Below are positions 54,032 through 63,355 of a stretch of DNA of 64,000 bases, piece by piece. The number at the start of each line of letters is the position of its first letter. Within the stretch, counting starts at the first letter, position 1. This stretch comes from Erwinia sp. E602 (lineage in GTDB: Bacteria > Pseudomonadota > Gammaproteobacteria > Enterobacterales > Enterobacteriaceae): positions 1,116,001 to 1,180,000 of the forward strand of contig NZ_CP046582.1 of the NCBI RefSeq assembly GCF_018141005.1. Reading direction: 5' to 3'. The position numbers and the translations under genes are program-made. The notes beneath the pieces were generated by a model, which saw only the letters and a program-made list of their open reading frames with translations, was not told where the DNA came from and did not search any database.

Positions 54032-54087
54032 CTGTATAGAAAAACAGATATGGTTTTTCATACAGTATATACTGGTTTTATAACCAG
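54032..54087. promoter_or_regulatory. two LexA (SOS) boxes upstream of recN
   Basis: CTGTATAGAAAAACAG (54032-54047) matches CTGT-N8-ACAG exactly. CTGGTTTTATAACCAG (54072-54087) is a CTGG-N8-CCAG variant 24 bases further. The first is 11 bases from the recN start. recN is a strongly SOS-induced gene in E. coli. Confidence 0.85.
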
Positions 54088-54107
54088 TAAAGATGACAAT
54101 GCAAAAA

Positions 54108-54986
54108 TCAGAATGATTTTTTTGACCAGCCGAGTTTAGAGCTCAGCGTATTGAAATAGCTGTAGTTTTTCGGGTGAATCAGGTTCAGGTGGTAGTCGCT
54201 GCGGCGGATCAGTACGTCTTCCCCTTCCTGGATCGGCAGGGCGATCTGGCTGTCGCAGCTGATCTCCAGGTCGCTGCGCATATGAGAAAAACGCAGCCGG
54301 ATGGTGCTGCTGCTGTTGATCACCAGCGGGCGCGCCGAAAGCGTGTGCGGGAACATCGGCACCAGTGCGATGGCGTCCAGCGTCGGCGACAGAATCGGCC
54401 CGCCGGCGGAGAGCGAGTAAGCGGTGGAGCCGGTTGGGGTGGAGATAATCAGGCCGTCCGAGCGCTGGGAAAACGCAAAGATCTCATCAATGTAGACCTC
54501 GAACTCGATCATATGCGCCACCTTGCCGGGGTGCAGTACCACTTCGTTGATGGCAGTGCCGATGCGCGGCGAGCCGTGCTGGCGGCACACCTGCGCCTCC
54601 AGCAGGAAGCGGCTCTCGGTGAAGTATTCACCGTCCAGCACGTCGGCCAGCTGCTGCTGCGCGTTGTCGGGGTCGAGATCGGTCAGGAAGCCGAGGTTGC
54701 CGCGGTTAATGCCGATCACCTTAATATCGTAGCGCGCCAGCACCCGTGCGGCACCGAGCATATTGCCGTCGCCGCCCACTACCACCGCCAGATCCGCCTG
54801 GCGGCCGATCTCGGCCAGGGTGCCGGTGGCAACGCCGCTCAGTTTCAATTCGCGGGCGATCTGTTGCTCCACGATCACCTGATAGCCGCGCGCGGTCAGC
54901 CAGCGCCAGAGCATTTCATGGGTGGTGAGCGCGGTAGGGTGGCGCGGGTGGCCGACGATCCCGATGCAGTTGAACGGATTATTCAT
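54108..54986 (-). CDS. nadK: NAD kinase
   Basis: 292-residue ATP-dependent NAD kinase making NADP. It starts [31 protein letters not shown] is the catalytic GGDG motif and [11 protein letters not shown] follows. Length and end (LGWSKKSF) match E. coli. It is divergent from grpE; an in-frame upstream frame overlaps the promoter and is not used. Confidence 0.97.
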   Translation of the reverse strand: MNNPFNCIGIVGHPRHPTALTTHEMLWRWLTARGYQVIVEQQIARELKLSGVATGTLAEIGRQADLAVVVGGDGNMLGAARVLARYDIKVIGINRGNLGFLTDLDPDNAQQQLADVLDGEYFTESRFLLEAQVCRQHGSPRIGTAINEVVLHPGKVAHMIEFEVYIDEIFAFSQRSDGLIISTPTGSTAYSLSAGGPILSPTLDAIALVPMFPHTLSARPLVINSSSTIRLRFSHMRSDLEISCDSQIALPIQEGEDVLIRRSDYHLNLIHPKNYSYFNTLSSKLGWSKKSF

Positions 54987-55037
54987 GTTGCTGGCGTTCC
55001 TTACGAGGAAAAGTCCCCCGGTAATGTAACTGGTTCC

Positions 55038-55065
55038 CTTGAAACCGCGATTCTGATCCCCATAA
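55038..55065 (+). promoter_or_regulatory. sigma-32 heat-shock promoter of grpE
   Basis: CTTGAAA (55038-55044), 13 bases, CCCCATAA (55058-55065) matches the sigma-32 consensus (CTTGAAA, 11-17, CCCCATnT) very well. It lies 45 bases upstream of the grpE start. Confidence 0.85.
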
Positions 55066-55109
55066 TAAGCCAACCAGCGACATGATTATGCACAAACGCG
55101 GAGAAATTC

Positions 55110-55694
55110 ATGAGTAGTAAAGAACAGAACACACCAAACGAGCAAGTCTCAGACGATATCGAGATGGAGCAGGCGCAAACCCAGGACGCAGAGACGGCAG
55201 CAGAAGGCGTGGATCCGCGTGATGAGCGTATCGCTGAGCTGGAAGCACAGCTGGCGATCTCCCAGGGCGGCGTGCGTGAAGCACAGCTGCGTGCCCAGGC
55301 CGAGATCGAAAACATCCGCCGCCGCACCGAGCAGGACGTGGAGAAAGCCCACAAGTTCGCGCTGGAGAAGTTCGCGAACGAACTGCTGCCGGTGATCGAC
55401 AGCCTCGAGCGCGCGCTGGAAGTGGCCGATAAGACCAATCCTGAGCTGGCTTCAATGATCGAAGGTATCGACCTGACCATGAAGTCGCTGCTGGGCGCGG
55501 TGCGCAAGTTTGGCGTGGAAGTGGTCGGTGACGTGCACGTGCCGTTTAACCCGGACGTTCACCAGGCGATGTCGATGATGGAATCGGAAGAGGTTGCCCC
55601 GAACCACGTGCTGATGGTGATGCAGCGTGGCTATACCCTGAACGGTCGCCTGCTGCGCCCGGCCATGGTGGCGGTCTCGAAGGCCAAGGCCTGA
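55110..55694 (+). CDS. grpE: nucleotide exchange factor GrpE
   Basis: 194-residue DnaK co-chaperone. An acidic N-terminal tail ([20 protein letters not shown]), a long dimer coiled coil (about 35-100), and a beta-wing domain with [20 protein letters not shown] and [20 protein letters not shown]. The heat-shock promoter precedes it. Confidence 0.97.
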   Translation: MSSKEQNTPNEQVSDDIEMEQAQTQDAETAAEGVDPRDERIAELEAQLAISQGGVREAQLRAQAEIENIRRRTEQDVEKAHKFALEKFANELLPVIDSLERALEVADKTNPELASMIEGIDLTMKSLLGAVRKFGVEVVGDVHVPFNPDVHQAMSMMESEEVAPNHVLMVMQRGYTLNGRLLRPAMVAVSKAKA

Positions 55695-55701
55695 TGACGC
55701 C

Positions 55702-55725
55702 CCCTCCCGCCGCCCGGCGGGAGGG
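55702..55725 (+). terminator. hairpin after grpE
   Basis: CCCTCCCGCC (55702-55711) and GGCGGGAGGG (55716-55725) form a perfect GC-rich stem with a 4-base loop, 8 bases past the grpE stop. A second hairpin (CCGGGTTGGCCG / CGGCCAGCCCGG) follows at 55732-55757. No T run is seen. Confidence 0.6.
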
Positions 55726-55908
55726 ACGATCCCGGGTTGGCCGTACGGCCAGCCCGGTTGATAAATCCCTGGTACGATGGGCTAACGTCCTGACCGACGA
55801 TTGGCGATATCCATGTGCGACGGACTGATGTCCAGCCGTCAAGGTGGATAACACCCGAGTGACAGGGCTGATGCCCAACTCAACGGTTGTGCTCTGCTCC
55901 GGCTAACC

Positions 55909-57471
55909 TCAGCCGTGCGCTGCTTCCACCTTAAACACGCGGATCGCCTGCGACAGCTGTGCCGCCTGCTCCTGCATCGAGTGTGCCGCCGCCGCGGACT
56001 CATTGACCAGCGCCGCATTCTGCTGGGTGACCTGATCCATCTGCACGATCGCCTTATTGATCTCATCAATGCCGCTGCTTTGCTCGGCGCTGGCGCTGGA
56101 GATCTCCGCCATAATCGCCGTGACGTTGTTAACGCTGGCCAGCACCTCATCCATGGTTGAGCCGGCGGTCGCCACCTGGCGGCCACCCTGATCCACTTTC
56201 GCCACCGAATCTTCGATCAGCTGCGCAATCTCTTTCGCCGCCGAGGCCGAGCGCTGCGCCAGGCTACGCACTTCTGAGGCCACCACGGCAAAGCCGCGGC
56301 CCTGTTCGCCGGCGCGCGCCGCTTCCACCGCCGCGTTCAGCGCGAGGATATTGGTCTGGAAGGCGATGCCGTCAATCACGCTGATGATATCGACGATCTT
56401 GCGCGACGAGCCGTTAATCATCTCCATGGTGCTGACCACCTGACGCACGGCGTCGCCGCTGGCGGTGGCGACCTGAGAGGCCTGCGCCGCCAGCGTGTTA
56501 GCCTGGCGGGCGTTGTCGGCGTTGAGCCTGACCGTGGCGGTCATCTGCTCCATCGCTGAGGCGGTCTCTTCCAGCGAGCTGGCCTGCTGCTCGGTGCGGG
56601 AGGAGAGGTCCAGATTGCCGGCGGAGATCTGGCCGGAGGCGGTCGCGATCAGGTCGGTGCCGGAGCGCACTTCGCTGACGATCTGCAGCAGGTTTGCGTT
56701 CATATTTTTCAGCGCCTGCATCAGCTGGCCGGTTTCATCCGCCGAGTGCACGGTAATGGTGGTGCGCAGATCGCCGGCGGCGACGTTCTCCGCCACCGTC
56801 ACCGCTTCTCGCAGCGGGCGTACGATCGAACGTGTCAGGAACACGCCCAGCAGCACGGCGGCGATAATCGCCATCGCCGAGAAGAACAGCGTTACCTTAA
56901 TCGCGGTACCGGCGTCGGCCACCGCGGTTTTTCCCTCCTGCTGCAGCTGCTGCGACTGGGAGTCGGCAAAGCTGACCACCACATCCAGGAAGGCGTTCTG
57001 CGAGGTGGTGATGCTGCGCAGCACAAACTCTTTCGCCGCCGCCACATCGCCGCTGCGTACCAGCACCGCAAGCTGGTCGCGCGCGATATCATATGACGCT
57101 GCCGCGTCCTTCACCGCCTGAATTTTCTTTTTGCCGACCACGGAGGTCTGCAGCGTCGCGATGCGATCGATCGCCGCGTTAGTTCGTGCGATGGACTGTT
57201 CCATCTGTGCAAAACGCTTGTTATTGCCCGCCTCGTTGCCGGTATCCAGCACCAGCCCGCGCAGGAATTTAATCTGATCGTTCACCCCGTCGCGTACCTC
57301 AAACGCCAGCCGCACTTTGGCGTAGCGATCGTTGACGATGCTGTCGATGGTCTGATTGATATGGTTGATTTTATTCACCGCGGTGGCGCTGACGATGATT
57401 AGCAGCAGGATGACCAGGCCGAACGCAGCACCGAGCCGCGCGCCGACGCGCATATTTTTAACGAATGACAT
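55909..57471 (-). CDS. methyl-accepting chemotaxis protein
   Basis: 520-residue chemoreceptor. N-terminal membrane segment (about 12-30), a four-helix-bundle periplasmic sensor (about 31-190), second membrane segment (about 190-212), HAMP, and a cytoplasmic domain with the highly conserved tip [20 protein letters not shown] and [18 protein letters not shown]. It ends KVEAAHG without the NWETF-type CheR/CheB tether pentapeptide, so adaptation would depend on assistance. It is an orphan; no che genes are nearby. The ligand is unknown. Confidence 0.94.
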   Translation of the reverse strand: MSFVKNMRVGARLGAAFGLVILLLIIVSATAVNKINHINQTIDSIVNDRYAKVRLAFEVRDGVNDQIKFLRGLVLDTGNEAGNNKRFAQMEQSIARTNAAIDRIATLQTSVVGKKKIQAVKDAAASYDIARDQLAVLVRSGDVAAAKEFVLRSITTSQNAFLDVVVSFADSQSQQLQQEGKTAVADAGTAIKVTLFFSAMAIIAAVLLGVFLTRSIVRPLREAVTVAENVAAGDLRTTITVHSADETGQLMQALKNMNANLLQIVSEVRSGTDLIATASGQISAGNLDLSSRTEQQASSLEETASAMEQMTATVRLNADNARQANTLAAQASQVATASGDAVRQVVSTMEMINGSSRKIVDIISVIDGIAFQTNILALNAAVEAARAGEQGRGFAVVASEVRSLAQRSASAAKEIAQLIEDSVAKVDQGGRQVATAGSTMDEVLASVNNVTAIMAEISSASAEQSSGIDEINKAIVQMDQVTQQNAALVNESAAAAHSMQEQAAQLSQAIRVFKVEAAHG

Positions 57472-57640
57472 TGCAGGTTTTCCCTAAGGTTGGACTTAAC
57501 AGGAAGCATCGGGTGGCTTCTCTTGCAGAATGCATCGGCACCCATAAGGAAAACTTGATATGCGTCAGTGAGCAATCTCACGTTTTTAGGTGAGGAAATG
57601 TAAATGGTGGTTTAAACGGCGAGCGTGGAGCATGCAATAA

Positions 57641-57715
57641 GGGAACGGGGAACGGGGAACGGGGAACAGGGGGCAGGGAACAGGGAACGGGGAACAGGGA
57701 ACAGGGAACAGGAAA
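57641..57715. repeat. heptamer tandem repeat (GGGAACR)n
   Basis: About ten near-identical copies of a 7-base unit, GGGAACG or GGGAACA, run from 57641 to about 57715 with one imperfect unit (GGGGGCA) and a decaying end (GGAAACTG). It lies in the 352-base spacer between the chemoreceptor start (57471) and the end of the cold-shock gene (57824). The rest of that spacer has no gene. Confidence 0.92.
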
Positions 57716-57823
57716 CTGTGAGCAATAGTACAGGGGGTGGGGCATCCGCAGCGACACGATGTACGCGGCTGGCCTGCTGCAAAGGTTGGTGCAGCAGGCC
57801 GGTACTGCGTCGGATCGGCGAAA

Positions 57824-58306
57824 TCAGATCTTGAGCATTTTTACCGTGGCATCCACGTCAATCTCATCCTGCGAGAAGATCAGCGTGGTGCCCTGGAAGG
57901 TGGTGATTGCCAGCTTTTTGAGCGTGCGCATCTCTTCGGCAGCGGCTTCGGCTTTTGGCCGGATATTGCTCATCAGCAGACCCACCGACAGCACGGTGTT
58001 CTCTTTATCGATGCGCGGATCGGCCGGCACCTCTTCGCTGTAGACCAGATAAGACTTGATCGAGGTGAGCTTCAGGCGCTCGCCGGCAATGTAGATGTAC
58101 TTACCTTCTGCCGCCACCTTCACCGCAAAGGCAGATAAGCCTTTGTTGTTGGTGGTAGGCTCAAAAGTCACCGCCGCATCTTTCTTGATCAGCTCCGGGT
58201 TGGCGACCTTGATCACATGAAAATAACGATTATCGCCGTTTTCATCTTTGATAAAGCCAAAACCTTTATCTTTAAACCAGGTTGTGATCGTTCCGTTCAT
58301 CGCCAT
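57824..58306 (-). CDS. cold-shock-domain protein with C-terminal extension
   Basis: 160-residue protein. A cold-shock-like N-terminal domain (MAMNGTITTWFKDKGFGFIK, YFHVIKV) is followed by an extension of about 90 residues (GKYIYIAGERLKLTSIKSYL ...) absent from classical CspA. FGFI and FHV are the RNP motifs that bind single-stranded RNA. It is usually found next to yaiL, as here. The longer form suggests a role other than simple cold-shock RNA binding. Confidence 0.85.
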   Translation of the reverse strand: MAMNGTITTWFKDKGFGFIKDENGDNRYFHVIKVANPELIKKDAAVTFEPTTNNKGLSAFAVKVAAEGKYIYIAGERLKLTSIKSYLVYSEEVPADPRIDKENTVLSVGLLMSNIRPKAEAAAEEMRTLKKLAITTFQGTTLIFSQDEIDVDATVKMLKI

Positions 58307-58389
58307 TGTTGCCTACTTATAGAGTTAATCTGATCGGTTATTACGGCACATAGTGTAAAACACAATGCCGGCGCAGACCACGCCTTTGC

Positions 58390-58929
58390 TTACCACATCA
58401 GATCGTCTGGCACCTTAAAGTCGGCGTACGGGTCGTCTTCATCCTGTTGTTCCTCGGTCAGCGCGCTGTGTAACACGATGCTGCTGGCATCGCGCTGGGC
58501 GATTTTTTCGGCGACGATGGCCGGGATGATCGCGTAGTGGCTGTCAGCGCTGCCATCCACCGTCAGGCGCGCGATGGCGAGGCGGCCGTTAATCAGCTGC
58601 GTCTGGGTCGGCTTATCGACGGCGATTTTTTTAATCAGATTGCCGTCGGTGAAGTTAAAATCGATGCTGCCTTTGTTGATGCTGATGCGGTTCATCTCAA
58701 TCAGCTGCTTAACCTGGGCTTTGAACTCTTTCGCCAGCGTCGCCTGCTTCTGCTGCTCGCTCAGCTGCCTGTCACGCTCCTGCTGGGATTTTTTATTCTC
58801 TTCCACCGCCTCTCTCGCTTCGCGCGCCTGCACGCGGGATTTTTTGGCGGTTCTCTGCACCTTGGCCACTTTCTTGCTGGAGACCAGGCCGGCTTTAAGC
58901 ATCTGCTCTTGTAAGGTTAGTTTTGTCAT
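58390..58929 (-). CDS. yaiL: YaiL (DUF2058) family protein
   Basis: 179-residue protein, nearly collinear with E. coli YaiL: MTKLTLQEQMLKAGLVSSKK start, a highly charged helical N-terminal half (AREAVEENKKSQQERDRQLS) and DDPYADFKVPDDLMW at the end. It is nucleic-acid-associated by charge, but the molecular role is not established. It is 25 bases beyond the ung gene on the same strand. Confidence 0.93.
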   Translation of the reverse strand: MTKLTLQEQMLKAGLVSSKKVAKVQRTAKKSRVQAREAREAVEENKKSQQERDRQLSEQQKQATLAKEFKAQVKQLIEMNRISINKGSIDFNFTDGNLIKKIAVDKPTQTQLINGRLAIARLTVDGSADSHYAIIPAIVAEKIAQRDASSIVLHSALTEEQQDEDDPYADFKVPDDLMW

Positions 58930-58962
58930 CTTGGTATCTGGATCCGTTGAAATTTTGTGGAA

Positions 58963-59643
58963 TTATTCCGGCAGTACCGGCTGCCAGTCAATCGGCGTTT
59001 CGCCGTGTTCGCTCAGCCAGCGGTTGGCCTGCGAGAAGTGCCCGCTGCCGAAGAAGCCGCGGTGGGCCGAGAGCGGCGACGGGTGCGGCGCCTGCAGCAC
59101 GTGGTGGCGCTGGCGGTCGATAATGCTGCCCTTCTTCTGCGCGTGCGAGCCCCACAGCAGGAACACCACGCCTTCGCGATGCTGGTTGATGGTGGCGATC
59201 ACGTTGTCGGTAAAGGTCTCCCAGCCGAATTTGGCGTGCGAATGCGCCTGACCGCCTTCCACCGTCAGCACGGTGTTGAGCAGCAGCACGCCCTGGCGCG
59301 CCCAGCTCTCGAGGAAGCCGTGGTTCGGCCGTTCGAAGCCGGGGATATCGGTAACCAGCTCTTTATACATATTCACCAGCGACGGCGGTACGGCCACGCC
59401 GGGCAGCACTGAAAACGCCAGCCCGTGCGCCTGGTTCGGGCCGTGATACGGATCCTGGCCCAGAATCACCACCTTTACCGCGCCCAGTTCGGTCAGGCGG
59501 AAGGCGTTAAACACGTCCTTCTGCGGCGGGTAGACGGTCTTACCCGCCGCCCGCTCCGCGCTCACCTTCGCCAGGGTTTCACGGAAGTAAGGTTTCTCTT
59601 TTTCCTCAGCCAGCACGTCGTGCCAGGTCATGGTATTGACCAT
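58963..59643 (-). CDS. ung: uracil-DNA glycosylase
   Basis: 226-residue family-1 UDG that removes uracil from DNA. The catalytic water-activating motif [18 protein letters not shown] (Asp, His) is near residue 61; the minor-groove loop [13 protein letters not shown] is near 186. Starts [20 protein letters not shown]. Confidence 0.97.
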   Translation of the reverse strand: MVNTMTWHDVLAEEKEKPYFRETLAKVSAERAAGKTVYPPQKDVFNAFRLTELGAVKVVILGQDPYHGPNQAHGLAFSVLPGVAVPPSLVNMYKELVTDIPGFERPNHGFLESWARQGVLLLNTVLTVEGGQAHSHAKFGWETFTDNVIATINQHREGVVFLLWGSHAQKKGSIIDRQRHHVLQAPHPSPLSAHRGFFGSGHFSQANRWLSEHGETPIDWQPVLPE

Positions 59644-59704
59644 TACCCTCTCCTTATCAAAAACAATCCGGCTAGCTTAACGTGGTTTGCCTGAGCGGGA
59701 CAGA

Positions 59705-59718
59705 TTGATTTGCGTCAA
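59705..59718. promoter_or_regulatory. FNR-type site upstream of grcA
   Basis: TTGAT-TTGC-GTCAA matches the FNR consensus TTGAT-N4-ATCAA at 9 of 10 conserved positions. It lies about 103 bases upstream of the grcA start and fits the anaerobic induction known for this gene in E. coli. Confidence 0.75.
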
Positions 59719-59820
59719 AACGCCGCGGGCGGCGGGCTGGTATACAGGTAGGCTCAACACATTGGCCGCAGAATGACGGTGGCGGAATGCCTCCGCTGCC
59801 GCCCGGCCCGGAGGATTAAG

Positions 59821-60204
59821 ATGATTAGCGGAATTCAAATTACCCACGCCAGCAATCAGGACCTGCTCAACTCGTTCTGGCTGCTGGACAGCGACAGCGA
59901 GCAGGCGCGTTGCCTGTGCGCCAGAGCCGGTTACCAGCAGGACCAGCTGGTGGCGATCGCCGAACTCGGCCCGATCGAGTACCGTGAGCTGCCGCTGGAG
60001 ATGAAGCCACAGGTGAAAATCGAGGGGGGCCAGCATCTTAACGTGAACGTGCTGAGCCGTGAAACGCTGGAAGAGGCGGTCAAGGATCCGGAAAAATACC
60101 CGCAGCTGACCATTCGCGTCTCCGGCTATGCGGTGCGCTTTAACGCGCTGACGCCTGAACAGCAGCGCGATGTCATTACCCGTACCTTTACCGAAAGCCT
60201 GTAA
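59821..60204 (+). CDS. grcA: autonomous glycyl radical cofactor GrcA
   Basis: 127-residue protein that repairs oxygen-damaged pyruvate formate-lyase by supplying a glycyl radical. The start [20 protein letters not shown] gives the E. coli length. The radical glycine is in [13 protein letters not shown] near the end, and RTFTESL terminates it. A longer upstream frame adds 16 unlike residues. Confidence 0.96.
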   Translation: MISGIQITHASNQDLLNSFWLLDSDSEQARCLCARAGYQQDQLVAIAELGPIEYRELPLEMKPQVKIEGGQHLNVNVLSRETLEEAVKDPEKYPQLTIRVSGYAVRFNALTPEQQRDVITRTFTESL

Positions 60205-60310
60205 GCCCGGGCGCTAACCACGCCACAACATACGCGGCACCGCAGGTGCTGGCCGGATCGGGTCAGCGCCTGCGGTGCCGTTTTTCGGCTACGCTCCGCG
60301 TCGGCCCGCT

Positions 60311-60440
60311 GGTTAACCTGCCAGACGCTGGCCGTTCGGGTTATCGCACGGACAGAGCTGGGTTAATCTGCCAGACGCTGGCGGTTCAGGTTATCGCACG
60401 CACGGGGCTGGTTAATCTGCCAGACGCTGGCCGGTCAGGC
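60311..60440. repeat. tandem repeat of about 49-50 bases, 2.6 copies
   Basis: The unit begins GGTTAAYCTGCCAGACGCTG and recurs with copies aligned by CCAGACGCTG at 60321, 60371 and 60420 (periods 50 and 49). Each copy carries the small hairpin GCCAG-ACG-CTGGC. The array ends at the stop of the GlxA-like regulator gene. It is REP-like but in tandem. Confidence 0.85.
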
Positions 60441-61445
60441 CACCGCGCTGCGGGCGTGAAACTGCCTGCGCCACCCGGTGGGCGTGGTGCCCAGCTGCTG
60501 GCGAAAGTGATGGCGCAGCGCGCCGGCGGAGCCGAAGCCGGCCTGTTCCGCCACCCGGTCAATGCTCAGCCCGCTGCCTTCCAGCAGGGCGCAGGCTCTC
60601 TCCAGCCGCACCTTCAGCATCCACTCGCCCGGCGTGGTGCCGGTGGCGTCCTGAAAACGGCGCAGAAAGGTGCGGCGGCTCATGCCCGCGCGCGCGGCCA
60701 GCTGCTCAATCACCATCGGCGTGTTGAGATGGCTGCGCAGATCGTCCAGCAGCGGGGCCAGCGTTTTCGGTGACTTTGCCACCGGCTGCTGCAAAAACTG
60801 CGGCTGGCTGCCTTCGCGCAGCGGCGGCGTCACCATCCGCCGCGCGGTGCGGTTGGCTACGTCAATGCCGTAGTCGCGGCGGATCAGGTACAGGCACAGG
60901 TCAACGCCGGCCGCGCCGCCGGCCGAGGTGATAATGCTGCCCTCATCGACGTAAATCATCCCGTGCTCCACCTGCACGCGGGGGAAGCGCTGCGCCAGCA
61001 CCTCGGTGCTGTTCCAGTGGGCGGTGGCCCGTTTGCCGTCCAGCAGCCCGGCGGCCGCCAGCACGAAGCTGCCCGCACAGATGGCGACGATGCGGCTGCC
61101 CGCCCGGTGCGCCTGCTGCAGCGCGGCGATCAGCGGGGCGGGGGGCGTATCGTGGATGCTGCGCCAGCCGGGTATCACGATGGTGCCGGCCCCGGCCAGC
61201 TGCTCCAGCCCGCCGTCGACCATCACCCGCACGCCGCCCTGCGCGGCGAACGCCCGCTCTTCCGCTGCGGCCACGCACAGCTCATACAGCGGCGCGCCGG
61301 TGACCTCGTCGGCGCGGCCAAAGGCCTCTACCGCCGTACCAAATTCAAAGGTGCACAGGCACTCATAGGTCAGTAACACCAGCCGTCGGTTAAGCGGGGC
61401 AGGGAAACAGGCGGGCTGCGGGCGGGCGGACGGGAAGGTTGTCAT
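60435..61445 (-). CDS. GlxA/FtrA-type transcriptional regulator (DJ-1 domain plus AraC helix-turn-helix)
   Basis: 336-residue regulator. The N-terminal DJ-1/PfpI-like domain has ICAGSFVLAAAGLLDGK with the Cys of the nucleophile elbow, and VEHGMIYVDEGSIITSAGG. The AraC C terminus has MSRRTFLRRFQDATGTTPGE and FGSAGALRHHFRQQLGTTPT. ATGs at 61457 and 61508 are alternatives to 61445. It is divergent from the MFS exporter gene, a common regulator-transporter layout; the inducer is unknown. Confidence 0.87.
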   Translation of the reverse strand: MTTFPSARPQPACFPAPLNRRLVLLTYECLCTFEFGTAVEAFGRADEVTGAPLYELCVAAAEERAFAAQGGVRVMVDGGLEQLAGAGTIVIPGWRSIHDTPPAPLIAALQQAHRAGSRIVAICAGSFVLAAAGLLDGKRATAHWNSTEVLAQRFPRVQVEHGMIYVDEGSIITSAGGAAGVDLCLYLIRRDYGIDVANRTARRMVTPPLREGSQPQFLQQPVAKSPKTLAPLLDDLRSHLNTPMVIEQLAARAGMSRRTFLRRFQDATGTTPGEWMLKVRLERACALLEGSGLSIDRVAEQAGFGSAGALRHHFRQQLGTTPTGWRRQFHARSAVA

Positions 61446-61561
61446 CTCGCGAATCATCGTCAGGTTGGCATAATCTTGACGATACATGGCATACCCGCGC
61501 ATTTCCACCGCGCCGCGAATCTTTCATGCTGGCAGCCTGTTTTCGTTTCCAGGATTGTATG

Positions 61562-63091
61562 ATGAAAAATATGTTGGCTCTGATCGCCGTGTGTCTGGCG
61601 GCGCTGATGTCGGGGCTGGAGATCTCCAGCGTGCCGGTGATCTCGCCGGTGCTGGAGCAGCAGCTGCACGCCAGCTTCCGCGAGCTGCAGTGGGTGATGA
61701 ACGCCTACACGCTGGCCTGCACCACGGTGCTGATGGCGACCGGCACGCTGGCCGACCGCTTTGGCCGCAGGCGGGTGTTTATGATCGCCATAGCGGCGTT
61801 CGGCCTGACCTCGCTGCTGTGCGGGCTGGCCGGCAGCGTCGGCTGGCTGATCGTCGGCCGCTTCCTGCAGGGGCTGAGCGGCGGCGCGATGCTGACCTGC
61901 CTGATCGCCATCCTCGCCACCCAGTTCCCTGAGGGCCGTGCCCGCAGCCGGGCGTTTGCCGCCTGGGGGATCACCTTCGGCCTCGGGCTGGGCTTTGGCC
62001 CGATCGTCGGCGCGCTGCTGGTGGCGTGGTTCAGCTGGCAGTGGGTGTTTCTGGTGCACGTGTTTATCGCCGTGGTCACGCTGCTGCTGGCGGCGAAAAA
62101 CGTGGTCGAATCGCGCGACGCCCAGGCGCAAAAGCTCGATCTCGCCGGGCTGCTGACCCTGTCGCTGACGGTGATGGGGGCCACTTATCTGATTACCCAG
62201 GGCAGCAGCCTCGGCTGGCAGAGCGCTTACGCCTGGGGGATTTTGCTGCTGACGGCGGTCAGCGGGCTGGCCTTTATCCGCATCGAACGGCGGCATCCGC
62301 ACCCGATGTTCGACTTCAGCGTGTTCCGCATTCGCCGCTTTTCCGGCGCGCTGATGGGCTCGGTGGGGATGAACTTCAGCTTCTGGCCGTTAATGATCTA
62401 TCTGCCGATCTGGTATCAGAGCGGGCAGGGGTATGGCAACGTGGAGACCGGGCTGGCGCTGCTGGCCTATACGCTGCCGACGCTGCTGATGCCGCCGCTG
62501 GGCGAGAAGCTCACCGCCCGCTACGGCGCTGAGAAGACCATCCCGCTGGGCCTGTTCGCCATCGCCATCGGCTTTATGCTGATGTACCTCGCCGTCGCGC
62601 TGCAGCTCAGCCTGCTGCCGGGGGCGCTGATCGCCGGCGCGGCGCTGGGGCTGACCAATACGCCGGTCACCAACACCACTACCGGCTCGGTGCCCGGCGA
62701 CCGCGCCGGCATGGCCTCGGGCATTGATATCAGCGCCCGGCTGATCACCCTGGCGGTCAATATCGCGCTGATGGGCAGCCTGCTGGTGGCCGGGATTAAC
62801 GCCAGCCTGCGGCGGACGCTGCCGGAGGTCGGGGATGCCGCCGCGCTGGCGGAGCGTATCGCCGGTGGTGCGGTGGTGCAACTGCCGCAGGGGATCGCCA
62901 GCCGGGCACTGGCTGACGGCTTTAGCGGCCTGCTGCTGTACGGCGCCGCCGGCGTCGCGGCGCTGGCGCTGGCCAGTACGCTGCTGTTCAGCTGGCGGGT
63001 TAAACGGGCGGATGGCGATAAGGGGCAGCCGCCACAGGATGAAGACCGGGCGGCTCGTCTGACCGCCTGTGAGGATAACGTCTCCGGGTAA
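61562..63091 (+). CDS. MFS exporter, DHA2 (14-helix) type
   Basis: 509-residue transporter with about 14 hydrophobic segments. Motif A-like GTLADRFGRRRVFMIAIAAF near residue 70, motif C-like GITFGLGLGFGPIVGALLVA near 140. It resembles EmrB/QacA-type drug exporters. ATG 61562 (MKNMLALIAV) follows AGGA; 61559 is equivalent. Regulated probably by the divergent GlxA-like protein. Confidence 0.88.
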   Translation: MKNMLALIAVCLAALMSGLEISSVPVISPVLEQQLHASFRELQWVMNAYTLACTTVLMATGTLADRFGRRRVFMIAIAAFGLTSLLCGLAGSVGWLIVGRFLQGLSGGAMLTCLIAILATQFPEGRARSRAFAAWGITFGLGLGFGPIVGALLVAWFSWQWVFLVHVFIAVVTLLLAAKNVVESRDAQAQKLDLAGLLTLSLTVMGATYLITQGSSLGWQSAYAWGILLLTAVSGLAFIRIERRHPHPMFDFSVFRIRRFSGALMGSVGMNFSFWPLMIYLPIWYQSGQGYGNVETGLALLAYTLPTLLMPPLGEKLTARYGAEKTIPLGLFAIAIGFMLMYLAVALQLSLLPGALIAGAALGLTNTPVTNTTTGSVPGDRAGMASGIDISARLITLAVNIALMGSLLVAGINASLRRTLPEVGDAAALAERIAGGAVVQLPQGIASRALADGFSGLLLYGAAGVAALALASTLLFSWRVKRADGDKGQPPQDEDRAARLTACEDNVSG

Positions 63092-63247
63092 CAGCACTCT
63101 GCGTGGGATAAAGCCCGACGGGTTCACCTGCGGGGGATAAGGATAATGCCGCCGGTTAGCCGCACCCTTTGCGGGATGACGCGCGACCGGCTTGCTTAGC
63201 GGCGTCAGGGGATATCGCCACTGGGTTACCGGGCAGCATGCAGGGAT

Positions 63248-63294
63248 AAAAAAACGGGAGGAGCCGCGCGGCAAAGGCCGGGCTGCTCCTCCCG
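63248..63294 (-). terminator. intrinsic terminator of srmB
   Basis: On the minus strand CGGGAGGAGC (stem) pairs with GCTCCTCCCG and is followed by a T run (plus-strand A run 63248-63254). The stem arms are at 63255-63264 and 63285-63294. It lies about 60 bases past the srmB stop. Confidence 0.85.
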
Positions 63295-63355
63295 TCAGGT
63301 CACCGGACGGAACCGTGCGGTGCAGGGAAGGGCGTGATGCCTTCAGGCGGAGAGA

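Noticed and set aside
57641..57715. CRISPR array
   Set aside because: The unit is 7 bases with no spacers; a simple tandem repeat. No CRISPR array was seen anywhere in the window.
60311..60440. CRISPR-like repeat
   Set aside because: The units are contiguous 49-50-base copies without variable spacers, so it is a minisatellite.
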